Shown here piece after piece: positions 18,607-27,437 of a stretch of DNA of 64,000 nt. The notes beneath the pieces are model-generated. The model had not been told where the DNA came from. It made no database searches and saw only the letters and a program-made list of their open reading frames with translations. Position 1 is the first letter of the stretch. The number at the start of each line of letters is the position of its first letter. Made by a program: the position numbers and the translations under genes. Source of the DNA: JACVRW01 sp038323835. Its GTDB lineage: Bacteria; Actinomycetota; Thermoleophilia; Solirubrobacterales; Thermoleophilaceae. The stretch covers positions 1-64,000 of the forward strand of contig JBBQHI010000018.1 of NCBI GenBank assembly GCA_038323835.1, in the 5' to 3' direction.

Positions 18607-20160
18607 GTGTCCCGCTTCCGCCTCCCGTTCATCGCGTCCTTAGTCCTCGTCGCGGGCGCGTGCCTGGGCACCGCGGGGGTGTGCCAGGCGGCGGCGCCCC
18701 GCCCGCACTTGGTGGGTAATCACCTGGTGGACGCGCGGAGTGGCCTGACCTTCGTGCCGCGGGGTGTGAACTGGCCGAGCTTCGAGTACGCCTGCCACGA
18801 CGGGTACGGATACTCGAACCTGGCCACGGCGACGAGCGTCGGACCGGACGCCGCCGATGCGGCCCTGATTGCGGGATGGCACGTGAACACCGTTCGCGTG
18901 CCGCTGAACCAGGACTGCTGGCTCGGGGACGACGGGCTGCCCGCGTTCGGGAGGGTCTCCGGGTACCGCACGGCCGTCCGCGGGTGGGTGAAGACACTCC
19001 ACCGCGCGGGCCTGGCCGTGATCCTGGATCTCCACTGGTCGGGGCCCGCAGGCGTGGTGGCGGACGGCCTGCGCGCGATGCCCGACGACCGCTCGGACGA
19101 CTTCTGGCGCTCGGTGGCGAGGACCTTCCGGAAAGACCGGTCGATGATCTTCGACGTCTTCAACGAGCCCTACGAACGCTATGACGCCAATAGGCTGGTG
19201 TTCGACCTGACCTGGGACTGCTGGCGGAACGGGGGTTGTCTCGCGCCGCGCGCGCACCTCCTGGAGCGTCTCGACGGCAAGACGTTCGCCGCGTTCGGCA
19301 TGCAGGCGATGGTCGATGCCGTCCGTTCCGCGGGCGCCAGGCAGCCGATCATGGTCCCGGGGCGGCACTTCTCCAACGACCTCGCCGGCTGGGGGGCGAA
19401 CCGCCCCACCGGACGCGGGCTGATCGCCAGCTTCCACAGCTACAACTTCCAGCCCTGCCGCACCGAGGCCTGCTGGGACAGCACGGTTGCGCCGCTCGCC
19501 GCGGAGGTGCCGGTGGTGACGGGCGAGTTCGGCGAGCTCGACTGCACCGCCTCCTACGTCAGGAGCTTCATGAGGTGGGCAGACCGGCACGGGGTGGGAT
19601 ACCTCATGTGGGCGTGGTGGGTCCTGCCCCACACGAAGTGCACGGCGCTCGCGGTACTCGCCAACGCCAGGGGGAAGCCGCGCGCGCCTAACGGCACGGC
19701 ACTGCGGTCGCACCTGGCCGCACTCGCCCCGCGCCTCTCGCTCGGCGGGCCCGGGACGCAGGTGCTCGACCCGGCGGTGGAGGTCGGCGTGCGCTGCGGC
19801 GGCCGGTGCCTCGCGAGCGCGACGGGCCGGCTGCTCGTGACCCCCGGTCCTCAGAAGCCGGCCGCGGCAAGCGGCACGTTCGGCCTCGAGCCGGCGTCGC
19901 ACACGTTGCGCAGCCGCCGGACGCGCACGCTCGCGCTCAGGATCCCTCTGAAAGCGCGCCGGGCGGCGAACGCGGCGCTGCGCGCGGACGGGACGGTGTC
20001 GGCGCGCATCACGGTCGTGGTCAGCGACGGCTCCGAGTCCACCGAGAGGCGGCGCGCGGTGAAGCTCAGCGGAAAACCCCCGTGTGGCCAATCGAGTAGC
20101 GACCGGGTTGGGGGAAGACACACAGGCCGTGGGGGCCGGCGCCCACCTGTATGCGCCTGA
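18607..20160 (+). CDS. Secreted GH5-family cellulase-like glycoside hydrolase
   Basis: About 517 residues. A signal peptide (FIASLVLVAGACLGTAGVCQA) leads into a GH5 barrel: FVPRGVNWPSFEYACHDG, VPLNQDCW, LDLHW, the acid/base FNEPYE and the nucleophile in VTGEFGELDC. A C-terminal beta-sandwich of about 130 residues follows. GH5 enzymes cut beta-1,4-glucans or related polymers. The only in-frame start after the divergent gene is GTG 18607, without a ribosome site. The tail from SGKPPCGQ onwards overlaps the convergent gene by 95 bases and looks like read-through beyond an ancestral stop. Confidence 0.8.
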   Translation: MSRFRLPFIASLVLVAGACLGTAGVCQAAAPRPHLVGNHLVDARSGLTFVPRGVNWPSFEYACHDGYGYSNLATATSVGPDAADAALIAGWHVNTVRVPLNQDCWLGDDGLPAFGRVSGYRTAVRGWVKTLHRAGLAVILDLHWSGPAGVVADGLRAMPDDRSDDFWRSVARTFRKDRSMIFDVFNEPYERYDANRLVFDLTWDCWRNGGCLAPRAHLLERLDGKTFAAFGMQAMVDAVRSAGARQPIMVPGRHFSNDLAGWGANRPTGRGLIASFHSYNFQPCRTEACWDSTVAPLAAEVPVVTGEFGELDCTASYVRSFMRWADRHGVGYLMWAWWVLPHTKCTALAVLANARGKPRAPNGTALRSHLAALAPRLSLGGPGTQVLDPAVEVGVRCGGRCLASATGRLLVTPGPQKPAAASGTFGLEPASHTLRSRRTRTLALRIPLKARRAANAALRADGTVSARITVVVSDGSESTERRRAVKLSGKPPCGQSSSDRVGGRHTGRGGRRPPVCA

Positions 20161-21196
20161 TCAGCCGCCCCGAGCGGGTGCTGATCGCGTAGACCTCGCC
20201 GTTGTAGCGCCCCGACAGCCAGAGCACCTGCCCGTCCGCGGACACGCCTCCCATATCCGGGCTTCCGCCGCCGGGGAGACGCCACTTCTCAACCTGCCGG
20301 CGCGTGCGGAACGAGACGACGGAGATCGATCCCTCTCCACGGTTCGACACATAGAGCCGGCGCGAGTCCCTGCTCACGTAGAGACCGTGCGCGCCGCGGC
20401 CCGTGGGCACGAAGCGGATCCGGCGGAAGCGGTCCGCATCCACCAGCCAGACTCCGTTCGACGCCATGTCGGCCACATAGAAGACCCGCCCGTCCGGTGA
20501 GAGCTTCACATCCTGGGGCATTCCCCCGTCACGCAGCGGGACCGAACGCACGAGCCGCTGGCTTCTGACATCGACCACCACCATCTTGCCGCCGAACTCG
20601 CACGAGGCGAGAAGGAAGCGCCCGCCGGCCGTGAAGTCGAGGTGATCCACACCCGGGCACGGCACCGCCAGTGAATGAGTGAGTCGCATCGTGTGGGCGT
20701 CGCGGAAGTCGAGTCGCCGCAGTCGCTCGGCCACGACGATCGCGTACCGCCCGTCGGGGGTGAAGTAGAGGTTGTACGGATCCGTTACCGGCACCGGCCT
20801 GCCCGGACGCCCAGTGCGGGGATCGACCGGGGTCAGGCTATTGCCCTCGTCGTTGGCCACCCAGAGCGTCTTCAGGTCCCACGACGGGGTCACGTGCTGC
20901 GGGAGCGCCCCGGTCGCGAAGTGCCCAACCACTCGGAACGTCGCCGGATCGATCACGTCCACCGTGTTGCTCTCCGAGTTGGGAACGTAGATGCGCGCCG
21001 GGTCGTGACGAACGGTGGGGCTGAGGTTCCCCGCCCGGTCGGCCGCGTACACGTCCGTCGCAGGCCGCGGCACACCGCTCGCGGGGGAGGAGGACGTGCG
21101 CTCGGCGGTGCGCGGGGCGGCGGGCTTCGTGGACCCGCCACCACAGCTCGCGAGAGCCGTGACCGACAGCGCGATCACGGCCGTCGCCCGCTTCAC
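20066..21196 (-). CDS. YVTN beta-propeller lipoprotein (YncE-like)
   Basis: A 376-residue lipoprotein (lipobox ALASC) made of seven-bladed YVTN-type repeats such as IYVPNSESNTVDVIDPATFRV, LYVSNRGEGSISVVSF and VFYVADMASNGVWLVDA. Such propellers bind DNA, peptides or cell-wall material; none here shows an active site. It is the last gene of the four-gene envelope operon: its GTG 21196 overlaps the Kelch gene stop as GTGA. Confidence 0.85.
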   Translation of the reverse strand: MKRATAVIALSVTALASCGGGSTKPAAPRTAERTSSSPASGVPRPATDVYAADRAGNLSPTVRHDPARIYVPNSESNTVDVIDPATFRVVGHFATGALPQHVTPSWDLKTLWVANDEGNSLTPVDPRTGRPGRPVPVTDPYNLYFTPDGRYAIVVAERLRRLDFRDAHTMRLTHSLAVPCPGVDHLDFTAGGRFLLASCEFGGKMVVVDVRSQRLVRSVPLRDGGMPQDVKLSPDGRVFYVADMASNGVWLVDADRFRRIRFVPTGRGAHGLYVSRDSRRLYVSNRGEGSISVVSFRTRRQVEKWRLPGGGSPDMGGVSADGQVLWLSGRYNGEVYAISTRSGRLIRRIQVGAGPHGLCVFPQPGRYSIGHTGVFR

Positions 21197-22206
21197 GGGC
21201 CCGGACGGAGCCTGAGGATCTCGTCTCGCGCTCGTCCGGTCGCGTCCCTGCCCCCCAGGACCAGGATCCGTCCCGCGCCGGCCACGGCAGCGGCGTCGGA
21301 CAGTGCCTCCGGGAGTCGGCCGGCACGATGGACGGAGCCGGCCCGCGGGTCCACGGCCAGCACCCCCCTGGTCTGCCCGGTGAGAGAGTCGCTGCGTCCG
21401 CCGATCACGTATAAGGTGCCTCCGAGAGACGCCGACGCAGCATGTGTGAGTGGGCTCGGGAGCAGGCCGATTCGCGTGACCCTGCCGCTCTTCGGGTCGA
21501 AGGAGAGGATGTCGCGTTGAGCCGTGACGCCGGACGTCCCGCCCGCGATGATCAGCCGACCGCCGGCCGCGCCCACGGATGCGTAGCGCAGGGGACGCGG
21601 AAGCCGGGCCACCACCCGCGCCTGGCTGCCGGGACGAAAGGCGACGACTGTGTCGAGCGGCGCGGTGCCCGTGTACCCGCCCACGATGTACGCCGTGCCG
21701 TCCACGACCGCCGCCGATACGTCCGAAGCGGGCACCGGCAGCTCCGAGCCCGCGGGACGGGTCGCGCCGCCGGGGTCCACCTCCACGATGGCCGCGCTCG
21801 AACCCGAGGAGCTTCCCCCTCCGATGAAGTAGGTGCGTCCGCTCAGGTACGCGGCCGCAGCGTCGTGTTGGGCCACGGGAAGCGTGCCGGCCGCCGCGCC
21901 GCGGCCACCCCGGACGCGGACGATCGCGGGCACGGACGCGTCCGCCGAGCTCAGCCCTCCCAGGACGAGCACATCCCCGCCGGGAAGCGATACCGCCGCG
22001 GGCAGTTGGACGGGGGCCGGGAGGCGCCCCAGCAGCCGCGGTCTCAGCGTCGCTCCCGGCCTCCGCAGACCGGACGTGACCGACGCGCTCGTAGCGGCCT
22101 CGGAGGAGCTGTGATCCGACCCGAATCCGCAGGCGGACATCGGCGCGGCAGCGACCACCGCGAGCGAGGTGGCAACGGTCCGGCCCCGCGGAGGGCGCAC
22201 GTTCAC
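21193..22206 (-). CDS. Kelch-repeat lipoprotein
   Basis: A 337-residue lipoprotein (lipobox PMSAC) with about six Kelch repeats showing the GG doublets: DVLVLGGLSS, TYFIGGGSSSG, AYIVGGYTG, RLIIAGGTSG, LYVIGGRSD and RILVLGGRDATG. Kelch propellers are binding platforms. It sits between the glycosyltransferase and the YVTN lipoprotein genes with 4-base overlaps on both sides, so the two propellers are made together and may form one surface complex. Confidence 0.85.
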   Translation of the reverse strand: MNVRPPRGRTVATSLAVVAAAPMSACGFGSDHSSSEAATSASVTSGLRRPGATLRPRLLGRLPAPVQLPAAVSLPGGDVLVLGGLSSADASVPAIVRVRGGRGAAAGTLPVAQHDAAAAYLSGRTYFIGGGSSSGSSAAIVEVDPGGATRPAGSELPVPASDVSAAVVDGTAYIVGGYTGTAPLDTVVAFRPGSQARVVARLPRPLRYASVGAAGGRLIIAGGTSGVTAQRDILSFDPKSGRVTRIGLLPSPLTHAASASLGGTLYVIGGRSDSLTGQTRGVLAVDPRAGSVHRAGRLPEALSDAAAVAGAGRILVLGGRDATGRARDEILRLRPGP

Positions 22207-23957
22207 CCGGAGCTCGCGGAGCGCGTGAGCACGGCCACCGAGCTCGGCTCGAGGCCCCGGGCCCGGAGCCGCACGACCATCGAGCCGACTTCCTGAGCCA
22301 CACCCTGGGACGGGCCGGTGACCCTCAGCGCGATCACGTCGCCGCGGCGGACCGACTTGGAGCGCAGCGCCGCCGACGACGAGACGCTCAGCCGAGCGGA
22401 CGTGGCCTGCCCGCCACCCTTTCGAGCGAGGAGGTACTCACCGAGCGTCACGTCGCTCGCCGGGAGCAGATAGCGGAAATGGCGAGGGAGGCCGAGCGCA
22501 TCACGCATGTCGCCGAGGCGCCTCCCGGTGGAGACCCATCGGACCGGCTCCCCGCCGGGCAGCGAGGGCAGTAGCTCCAGCCCGCTGTGCGCCGCGGCAT
22601 CGGTCACCCGCGGGCTCGGCGCACTCGACACGCCGAACGAGGCGGTGGCCCCCTGCATGCGCAGCTCCGCGGCCACCGGCGCTATGTCGGCCACCGGGGC
22701 GTCCACCACGAGAGCGACCTGCGGTCGTGACGTGGAGACGTGCATGAGCGGGTCGAGGTCGAGGCCGTGCGCGGCTAGCGAGAAGGCCGGGCTCGTGGAC
22801 AGAACCACTCCCGCGGACGCGACCGCCACCGCGGCCGTCCGACGCGCCCGGGATCCACGCCCGCCCCCCGGCGGCCGGGGGGTGGGCCGAGCGCTCAGCA
22901 CGAGCTCGGCCGCGTCGATCCTGGCCGGGCTTGGCGCCACGCGGCCCGGCGCATCCACAAGCTCACGAAGCGCCTCTCCCAGCTCTCGCGTGGTCCGGGC
23001 TCGGCGCGCGAGGCCGCGGGACGCCAGCGCCTCCGCGTTGTGGCGGACATGACCCGACGAGAACCCGTGAATCACCACGGGGCATCCACGCAGGCCTGCC
23101 TCCAGGCACGTGACTCCGCCGGTGGCGTGCACCAGCGCGTCCGCCGCGGCAAGCAGATCGCTCATGTGATCGGTGAAGCCGAGGATGCGGACGCCCGGAT
23201 CGTGGGCGAAGGTCGCTTCCAGCTCGGCGCGCACGCGCTCGTTGCGCCCGGCGACGCAGACCACGAATGCCGAGGGGACGGCGGATGCAGTGGCCACGGC
23301 ATCCCCGAGGCGCCCGACCCCCCAGCCTCCGCCCGACACCACGATCACCGGCCGCCGGAGGGGTAGGGACAGGTCGCGGCGGGCGGCCTGCTTCGTGCGG
23401 GTGGTGAAGAACTCGCTGGACGTGAGGGCCCCGACGTGGCGGACCTCAGCGTCCCCGGCCACCTCCCGCACCTCCGCAAGTGACTCCTCCCAGGACGCCA
23501 GGTGCAGGTCGATGCCGGGGTGGGCCCAGAAGAAGAGGCCGGCAAGGTCCGTGATGGTGGCCACGGTCGGGATCGCCAGCTTTCCCCTCTTCCGCAGCTT
23601 GCCCAGCACGACGGTCACCGCCGGGTAGGTGGAGACGATCACGTCGGGGTCGAGGTCTCGCACCAGTCGCAGGAGCGGTCGCTGGCCGAGGCGCCGGAGG
23701 GAGCCCGCCGCCATGCCGCGGGCCATGCGCGAGCGCACCAGGTTGCGGTAGTAAAGGTCGTAGACCCAGGGAGCCCGGCGGAAGAGCACGCGCGAGCCGT
23801 CGCGGAGGACCAGCCGGTTGAGCCGGCCGAGCGACGCCAGGTCCTCGCAGACATGCACCTCGGCCCCCGTGGCCCTCAGCGCTTGGGCGAGAGCATGGGC
23901 CGCGGTCGCGTGGCCCTCGCCGATGTCGGCCGAGAAGATCAGCACCCGCCGGGTCAT
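22203..23957 (-). CDS. MGDG-synthase-like glycosyltransferase with C-terminal anchored domain
   Basis: A 584-residue protein. Residues 1-360 are a GT28-type transferase: N-terminal VLIFSADIGEGHATAAHAL (the GEGH signature of monogalactosyldiacylglycerol synthase and MurG relatives), VIVVSGGGWGVGRLGD, and the donor site HATGGVTCLEAGLRGCPVV. A membrane segment follows near residue 380, then about 190 residues that resemble a degenerate deacetylase-like barrel. It probably glycosylates a lipid at the membrane. It follows the deacetylase gene with a 4-base overlap. Confidence 0.8.
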   Translation of the reverse strand: MTRRVLIFSADIGEGHATAAHALAQALRATGAEVHVCEDLASLGRLNRLVLRDGSRVLFRRAPWVYDLYYRNLVRSRMARGMAAGSLRRLGQRPLLRLVRDLDPDVIVSTYPAVTVVLGKLRKRGKLAIPTVATITDLAGLFFWAHPGIDLHLASWEESLAEVREVAGDAEVRHVGALTSSEFFTTRTKQAARRDLSLPLRRPVIVVSGGGWGVGRLGDAVATASAVPSAFVVCVAGRNERVRAELEATFAHDPGVRILGFTDHMSDLLAAADALVHATGGVTCLEAGLRGCPVVIHGFSSGHVRHNAEALASRGLARRARTTRELGEALRELVDAPGRVAPSPARIDAAELVLSARPTPRPPGGGRGSRARRTAAVAVASAGVVLSTSPAFSLAAHGLDLDPLMHVSTSRPQVALVVDAPVADIAPVAAELRMQGATASFGVSSAPSPRVTDAAAHSGLELLPSLPGGEPVRWVSTGRRLGDMRDALGLPRHFRYLLPASDVTLGEYLLARKGGGQATSARLSVSSSAALRSKSVRRGDVIALRVTGPSQGVAQEVGSMVVRLRARGLEPSSVAVLTRSASSG

Positions 23958-24676
23958 AGGCGCACCGCCCTCAGTTCATTCCCGCCGATGGCCTCGAGTA
24001 CCCGGGGCAGTGCGGCGGCGGTGCGGAGCCACGAGCCTGCCGCCGAGTAGTGATCGGCGTCGTGGAGGAGAAGCACCGCCCCCGGCGTGACCCCCGCCAA
24101 GAGGCGCGCGGCAATCGACGCGGGGGTGGCGCGCTGCTCCCAGTCGCGGCCCCAGTTCGTCCAGAGGACGGTGCGCCAGCCCCGTGCGCGGACCAGCCCG
24201 AGCGCCGCCGCGCTCACCACCCCGTATGGCGGCCGGTAGAGGACCGGCCCCGAGCCCGTGGCATCCGCCACCCGCTCCCAGCCGCGCCGGAGATCGCTCG
24301 CGGTCTGCCGGGGGGTGAGCCGGAGAAGGTTGCGATGCCGGTCGCCGTGCACGCCGATGCTGTGACCCTCGGCAACGATCTCGGCGGCGATGGCCGGCCA
24401 CCGCACCACCTGCTCTCCGACCAGGAAGAAGGTGGCTTGGGCTCCCGACGCGGCGAGCAACTCCAGGATCGCCGGGGTGCCGCGGGGATGGGGGCCGTCG
24501 TCGAAGGTCAGCGCCACGCCGCCACGCTCGGGCGTTTGGCTCTCGATGCCGAGCGGCCGGCGCAAAGCGGGGATCGGCTGGGACGCAGCCGGGAGGAGGT
24601 GAGCCGTTGCCGCGGCGGCTCCGAGCGAGGTGCCGAGTCGGCTCCAGACCCTCCTCGTCGGTGTCTGGAGCACCAT
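23954..24676 (-). CDS. Polysaccharide deacetylase (NodB/CE4)
   Basis: A 240-residue CE4 enzyme with all motifs: TFDDGPHPRGTP (catalytic Asp and metal Asp), HSIGVHGDRHRN (metal His pair), YRPPYGVVS, and LLLHDADH. A short hydrophobic N-terminus suggests membrane attachment. It removes acetyl groups from N-acetyl sugars. First gene of the operon with the glycosyltransferase, Kelch and YVTN genes. Start ATG 24676 has no Shine-Dalgarno but a TACAGT box seven bases upstream. Confidence 0.9.
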   Translation of the reverse strand: MVLQTPTRRVWSRLGTSLGAAAATAHLLPAASQPIPALRRPLGIESQTPERGGVALTFDDGPHPRGTPAILELLAASGAQATFFLVGEQVVRWPAIAAEIVAEGHSIGVHGDRHRNLLRLTPRQTASDLRRGWERVADATGSGPVLYRPPYGVVSAAALGLVRARGWRTVLWTNWGRDWEQRATPASIAARLLAGVTPGAVLLLHDADHYSAAGSWLRTAAALPRVLEAIGGNELRAVRL

Positions 24677-24683
24677 GTGGCCG

Positions 24684-24689
24684 ACTGTA
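24684..24689 (-). promoter_or_regulatory. Putative -10 box of the deacetylase operon (leaderless)
   Basis: On the minus strand TACAGT is followed by seven bases and then ATG 24676. No ribosome site is seen, so translation probably starts at the transcript 5' end. Confidence 0.5.
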
Positions 24690-24772
24690 GGGAGGCGTAC
24701 CTGACGGGAGTCTGAACGTCCGGCGGACGAGCCCGGAGGTCCCGGTTTCGAGAGCTACTGTCAGCGACGATC

Positions 24773-25654
24773 GTGTCCTCCCTGATGCTCGGCGTGACCG
24801 CCGCGTGTGCCGCGTCGACGATGTACAACCTCGGCATCGCGCTCCAGGCGATGGAGGCCAGGGCCTCTCCCCCGGAACACGGGATGCGCCTCTCGCTCGT
24901 GGCCGGGCTTCTACGGCGCCCGCGCTGGCTTGCCGGAACGCTCCTCACGATCCTTGGCTGGCCGCTCCAGACGGCCGCCCTGCTCCTCGCGCCTCTCGCG
25001 GTCGTGCAACCGGCTCTCGCGTTCGGACTGGTGCTCCTCCTGGTCATCGCCGCGCGCGACCGGCACGAGCGGGTCGGCAGGCGGGAGATCGCGGCCGTCG
25101 CGGCGATCATCGCCGGCGTGGGAGCCCTGGCCGCGCTGGTGCCCACCGCCGAGAACGCCCATGCATCCGCTGGCGCCACGGCCGCGGTGCTCGCCGTGAT
25201 CGCGCTCGTGGCCCTGTGCCCGTTCCTGGCTGCTCGGCGCGGGGCGATCGACGGGCGCGTGGCCGCGCTCGGCGCGGGCGCGGGGTTCGCATGGAGCGGC
25301 CTGTCCACCAAGTACGTGGCCGACTCGCTGGGAAGTCACCTCTGGCTCGCCGCGCTCGCGTGGGCGGTGGCCACCGGCCTGGCCTCGGGCTTGGCGCTGA
25401 TCGGCGAGATGACCGCGCTCCAGAGCCGCGGGGCCGCTCGCGTGGCCCCGGTCGTTTTCGTGGTCCAGGTGGCGCTCCCGGTGCTCACCGCGCCACTGCT
25501 GGTCGGCGAGCAGTGGACCGGCTCGCCAGCGCGCTCCGCGGGCGTCTGCGGCGCACTCGCGGTCGTGATCGCCGGCGCGCTGGCACTCATGTCCTCGCCC
25601 GCCGTCACCTCGTTCGTCAACGCGGACCGGCCTTCCGCGGACCTCGCCGCGTGA
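24773..25654 (+). CDS. DMT-superfamily membrane transporter (EamA-like)
   Basis: A 293-residue protein with about nine or ten membrane helices and two pseudo-repeats, including VQPALAFGLVLLLVIAARDRHERVG and the late PVVFVVQVALPVLTAPLLVGEQW, typical of EamA drug/metabolite transporters. Substrate unknown. GTG 24773 and ATG 24785 are both possible starts. It diverges from the envelope operon and converges on the ABC permease five bases away. Confidence 0.75.
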   Translation: MSSLMLGVTAACAASTMYNLGIALQAMEARASPPEHGMRLSLVAGLLRRPRWLAGTLLTILGWPLQTAALLLAPLAVVQPALAFGLVLLLVIAARDRHERVGRREIAAVAAIIAGVGALAALVPTAENAHASAGATAAVLAVIALVALCPFLAARRGAIDGRVAALGAGAGFAWSGLSTKYVADSLGSHLWLAALAWAVATGLASGLALIGEMTALQSRGAARVAPVVFVVQVALPVLTAPLLVGEQWTGSPARSAGVCGALAVVIAGALALMSSPAVTSFVNADRPSADLAA

Positions 25655-25659
25655 GGGGA

Positions 25660-26478
25660 TCAGCCGCCGGCCACGTCGCGGCGAACGAACACGAGGTAGG
25701 CGGCGCCCAGCGCGGGGAGTCCGTAGAGCGCGCAGACCCAGACGGAGCGGATCACCGGGACCCAGTCCGCGGGCGAACGGAGCAGGCCCTCCCACGCGTT
25801 GAACTGAGTGCTGAGGAGGTACGGCTGCACCCCGCCCAGCCCCGGCAGGATCCCGATCAGCTGGATCAGCAGGGAGATCATCAGCGTGCCCACGATGGCG
25901 GCGGCGCTGTTGCGAGTAGCGGCCGAGAGCAGCAGCCCGATGCAGACGATGGCCAGCGTCGGCAGGAGGTACACGCCCAGGCTCGCGGCGACCAGGCCCA
26001 GCGCCGACATGGCCGAGACACGGGTGCCGGAGAGCGTGGTGAGCGGATTGAAGCCCGAGGCCAGGCATCCCGCCACCACCGCCACGGTGCCGCTCAGCAG
26101 GATGGCGGCCACCGCGTAGCTCGCCGCGGCCCAGGCCTTCCCCCGGAAGATCTGCCCGCGCTCGAGGGAGCGCGTGAGGATCGTCTTGAGCGTGCCGTTG
26201 TGATCCTCGGAGGCGATGATGTCGCCCGCGACGAGCGCGGTTATCAGGGGGAAGAGCCACACCGCTCCGAAGAGCAGGAGCACGAGTGGGATGGCCAGGC
26301 CGCTCTTGTGGATGTAGCGCCCGAACGCCACGTCCTCCGGGCCGCCGCTCTGTAGGGACGTGGCGACGACAAAGATGATCGGCACCGCCACCGCAGCTCC
26401 GAGGCCCAGGTAGGTGCGCTTCTGGAAGCGCAACTTGCGGAGCTCCCAGCGGTAGACCGTCATCGCGTTCGGGTTCAT
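25660..26478 (-). CDS. ABC-2 type transporter permease
   Basis: A 272-residue permease with six helices. The order is ABC-2 type: cytoplasmic VYRWELRKLRFQKRTYLG, first helix, DIIASEDHNGTLKTILTRSLERG after helix two, then a cluster of helices to the C-terminus. ATG 26478 overlaps the ATPase stop (ATGA). With the ATPase and the LolA-like protein it forms an exporter. Confidence 0.85.
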   Translation of the reverse strand: MNPNAMTVYRWELRKLRFQKRTYLGLGAAVAVPIIFVVATSLQSGGPEDVAFGRYIHKSGLAIPLVLLLFGAVWLFPLITALVAGDIIASEDHNGTLKTILTRSLERGQIFRGKAWAAASYAVAAILLSGTVAVVAGCLASGFNPLTTLSGTRVSAMSALGLVAASLGVYLLPTLAIVCIGLLLSAATRNSAAAIVGTLMISLLIQLIGILPGLGGVQPYLLSTQFNAWEGLLRSPADWVPVIRSVWVCALYGLPALGAAYLVFVRRDVAGG

Positions 26479-27437
26479 GCCGGGGCCGTTACGGCGAGCG
26501 CCTGGGGCTCGCCGGAGCCGTTGGCCGGGCCCTCGGTGAGAGAGAAGAAGAGGTCCTCGAGCGTGGCCGTCTCCGGCGCCACGGCTCGTATCAGCGCCCC
26601 CGTCTCCACCAGGCCGCGCGACAGGTCGGCCACCGCGTCCTCGCCGGCGGAGAACCGGATCTCCCCCGCCTCCGCGCGGACCTCCCTGAGTCCCGGGTGG
26701 CGCTCGCACACCGAGAGCGCGAGCACGTCGTCCGTGGTCCTGAGCCGGTAGGTGGCCACCGCCGTCCGCTTGAGGTCGGCGATCTCCCCCTCGTACACGA
26801 TCGCCCCGGACCGGACTATGGCCACTCGATTGCACAGCTCCTCCACCTCATTCATCAGGTGGCTGGAGAGCACCACCGTCATTCCGCCGTCGGCCAGGCG
26901 GCGCACCAGGCGGCGCATGTCGCGCATGCCCGCCGGGTCCAGCCCCGTGGCGGGCTCGTCCAAGAGCAGCAGCTTGGGCTCGCGCACCAGCGCGGCGGCG
27001 ATGCCCAGCCTCTGTCGCATCCCGTGGGAGTAGCCGCCCACGCGGTCACCCGCCCGGTCGGTGAGCTCGACTGTCTCGAGCGCCGCGTCCACACGGCTGC
27101 CGGCGCCGTTCCCGTCGAACGCGGCCAGCATTTCCATGTTGCGCCGGCCGCTGAGGTAGGGGTAGAACCGAGGCGCCTCGACGAAGCCGGCCACGCCCTC
27201 GAGCGCCGACACGCTGGCCGTGGGATCCCGCCCGAACAGCCTGACGCACCCGGCCGTCGGGGAGATGAGGCCGAGCATCATGCGCAGGGAGGTGGTCTTG
27301 CCGGCGCCGTTCGGGCCCAGGTAGCCATACACGTCCCCTCGCTCCACCGTCAGATTCACATGGTCCACCGCGACGATGTCGCCGTAATGCTTGGTCAACC
27401 CGCGAATCTCTACGGGCTTCGACGAGTCAGAGGTCAC
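26475..27437 (-). CDS. ABC transporter ATP-binding protein
   Basis: A 320-residue ATPase of the BcrA/DrrA type: GPNGAGKTT Walker A, YSHGMRQRLGIAAAL signature, LLLLDEPATGLDPAG Walker B, and an H-loop in VVLSSHLMNEVE. A C-terminal domain of about 90 residues follows, as in exporters of drugs or lipids. GTG 27437 begins inside the last codons of the LolA-like gene (11-base overlap). Confidence 0.9.
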   Translation of the reverse strand: MTSDSSKPVEIRGLTKHYGDIVAVDHVNLTVERGDVYGYLGPNGAGKTTSLRMMLGLISPTAGCVRLFGRDPTASVSALEGVAGFVEAPRFYPYLSGRRNMEMLAAFDGNGAGSRVDAALETVELTDRAGDRVGGYSHGMRQRLGIAAALVREPKLLLLDEPATGLDPAGMRDMRRLVRRLADGGMTVVLSSHLMNEVEELCNRVAIVRSGAIVYEGEIADLKRTAVATYRLRTTDDVLALSVCERHPGLREVRAEAGEIRFSAGEDAVADLSRGLVETGALIRAVAPETATLEDLFFSLTEGPANGSGEPQALAVTAPA

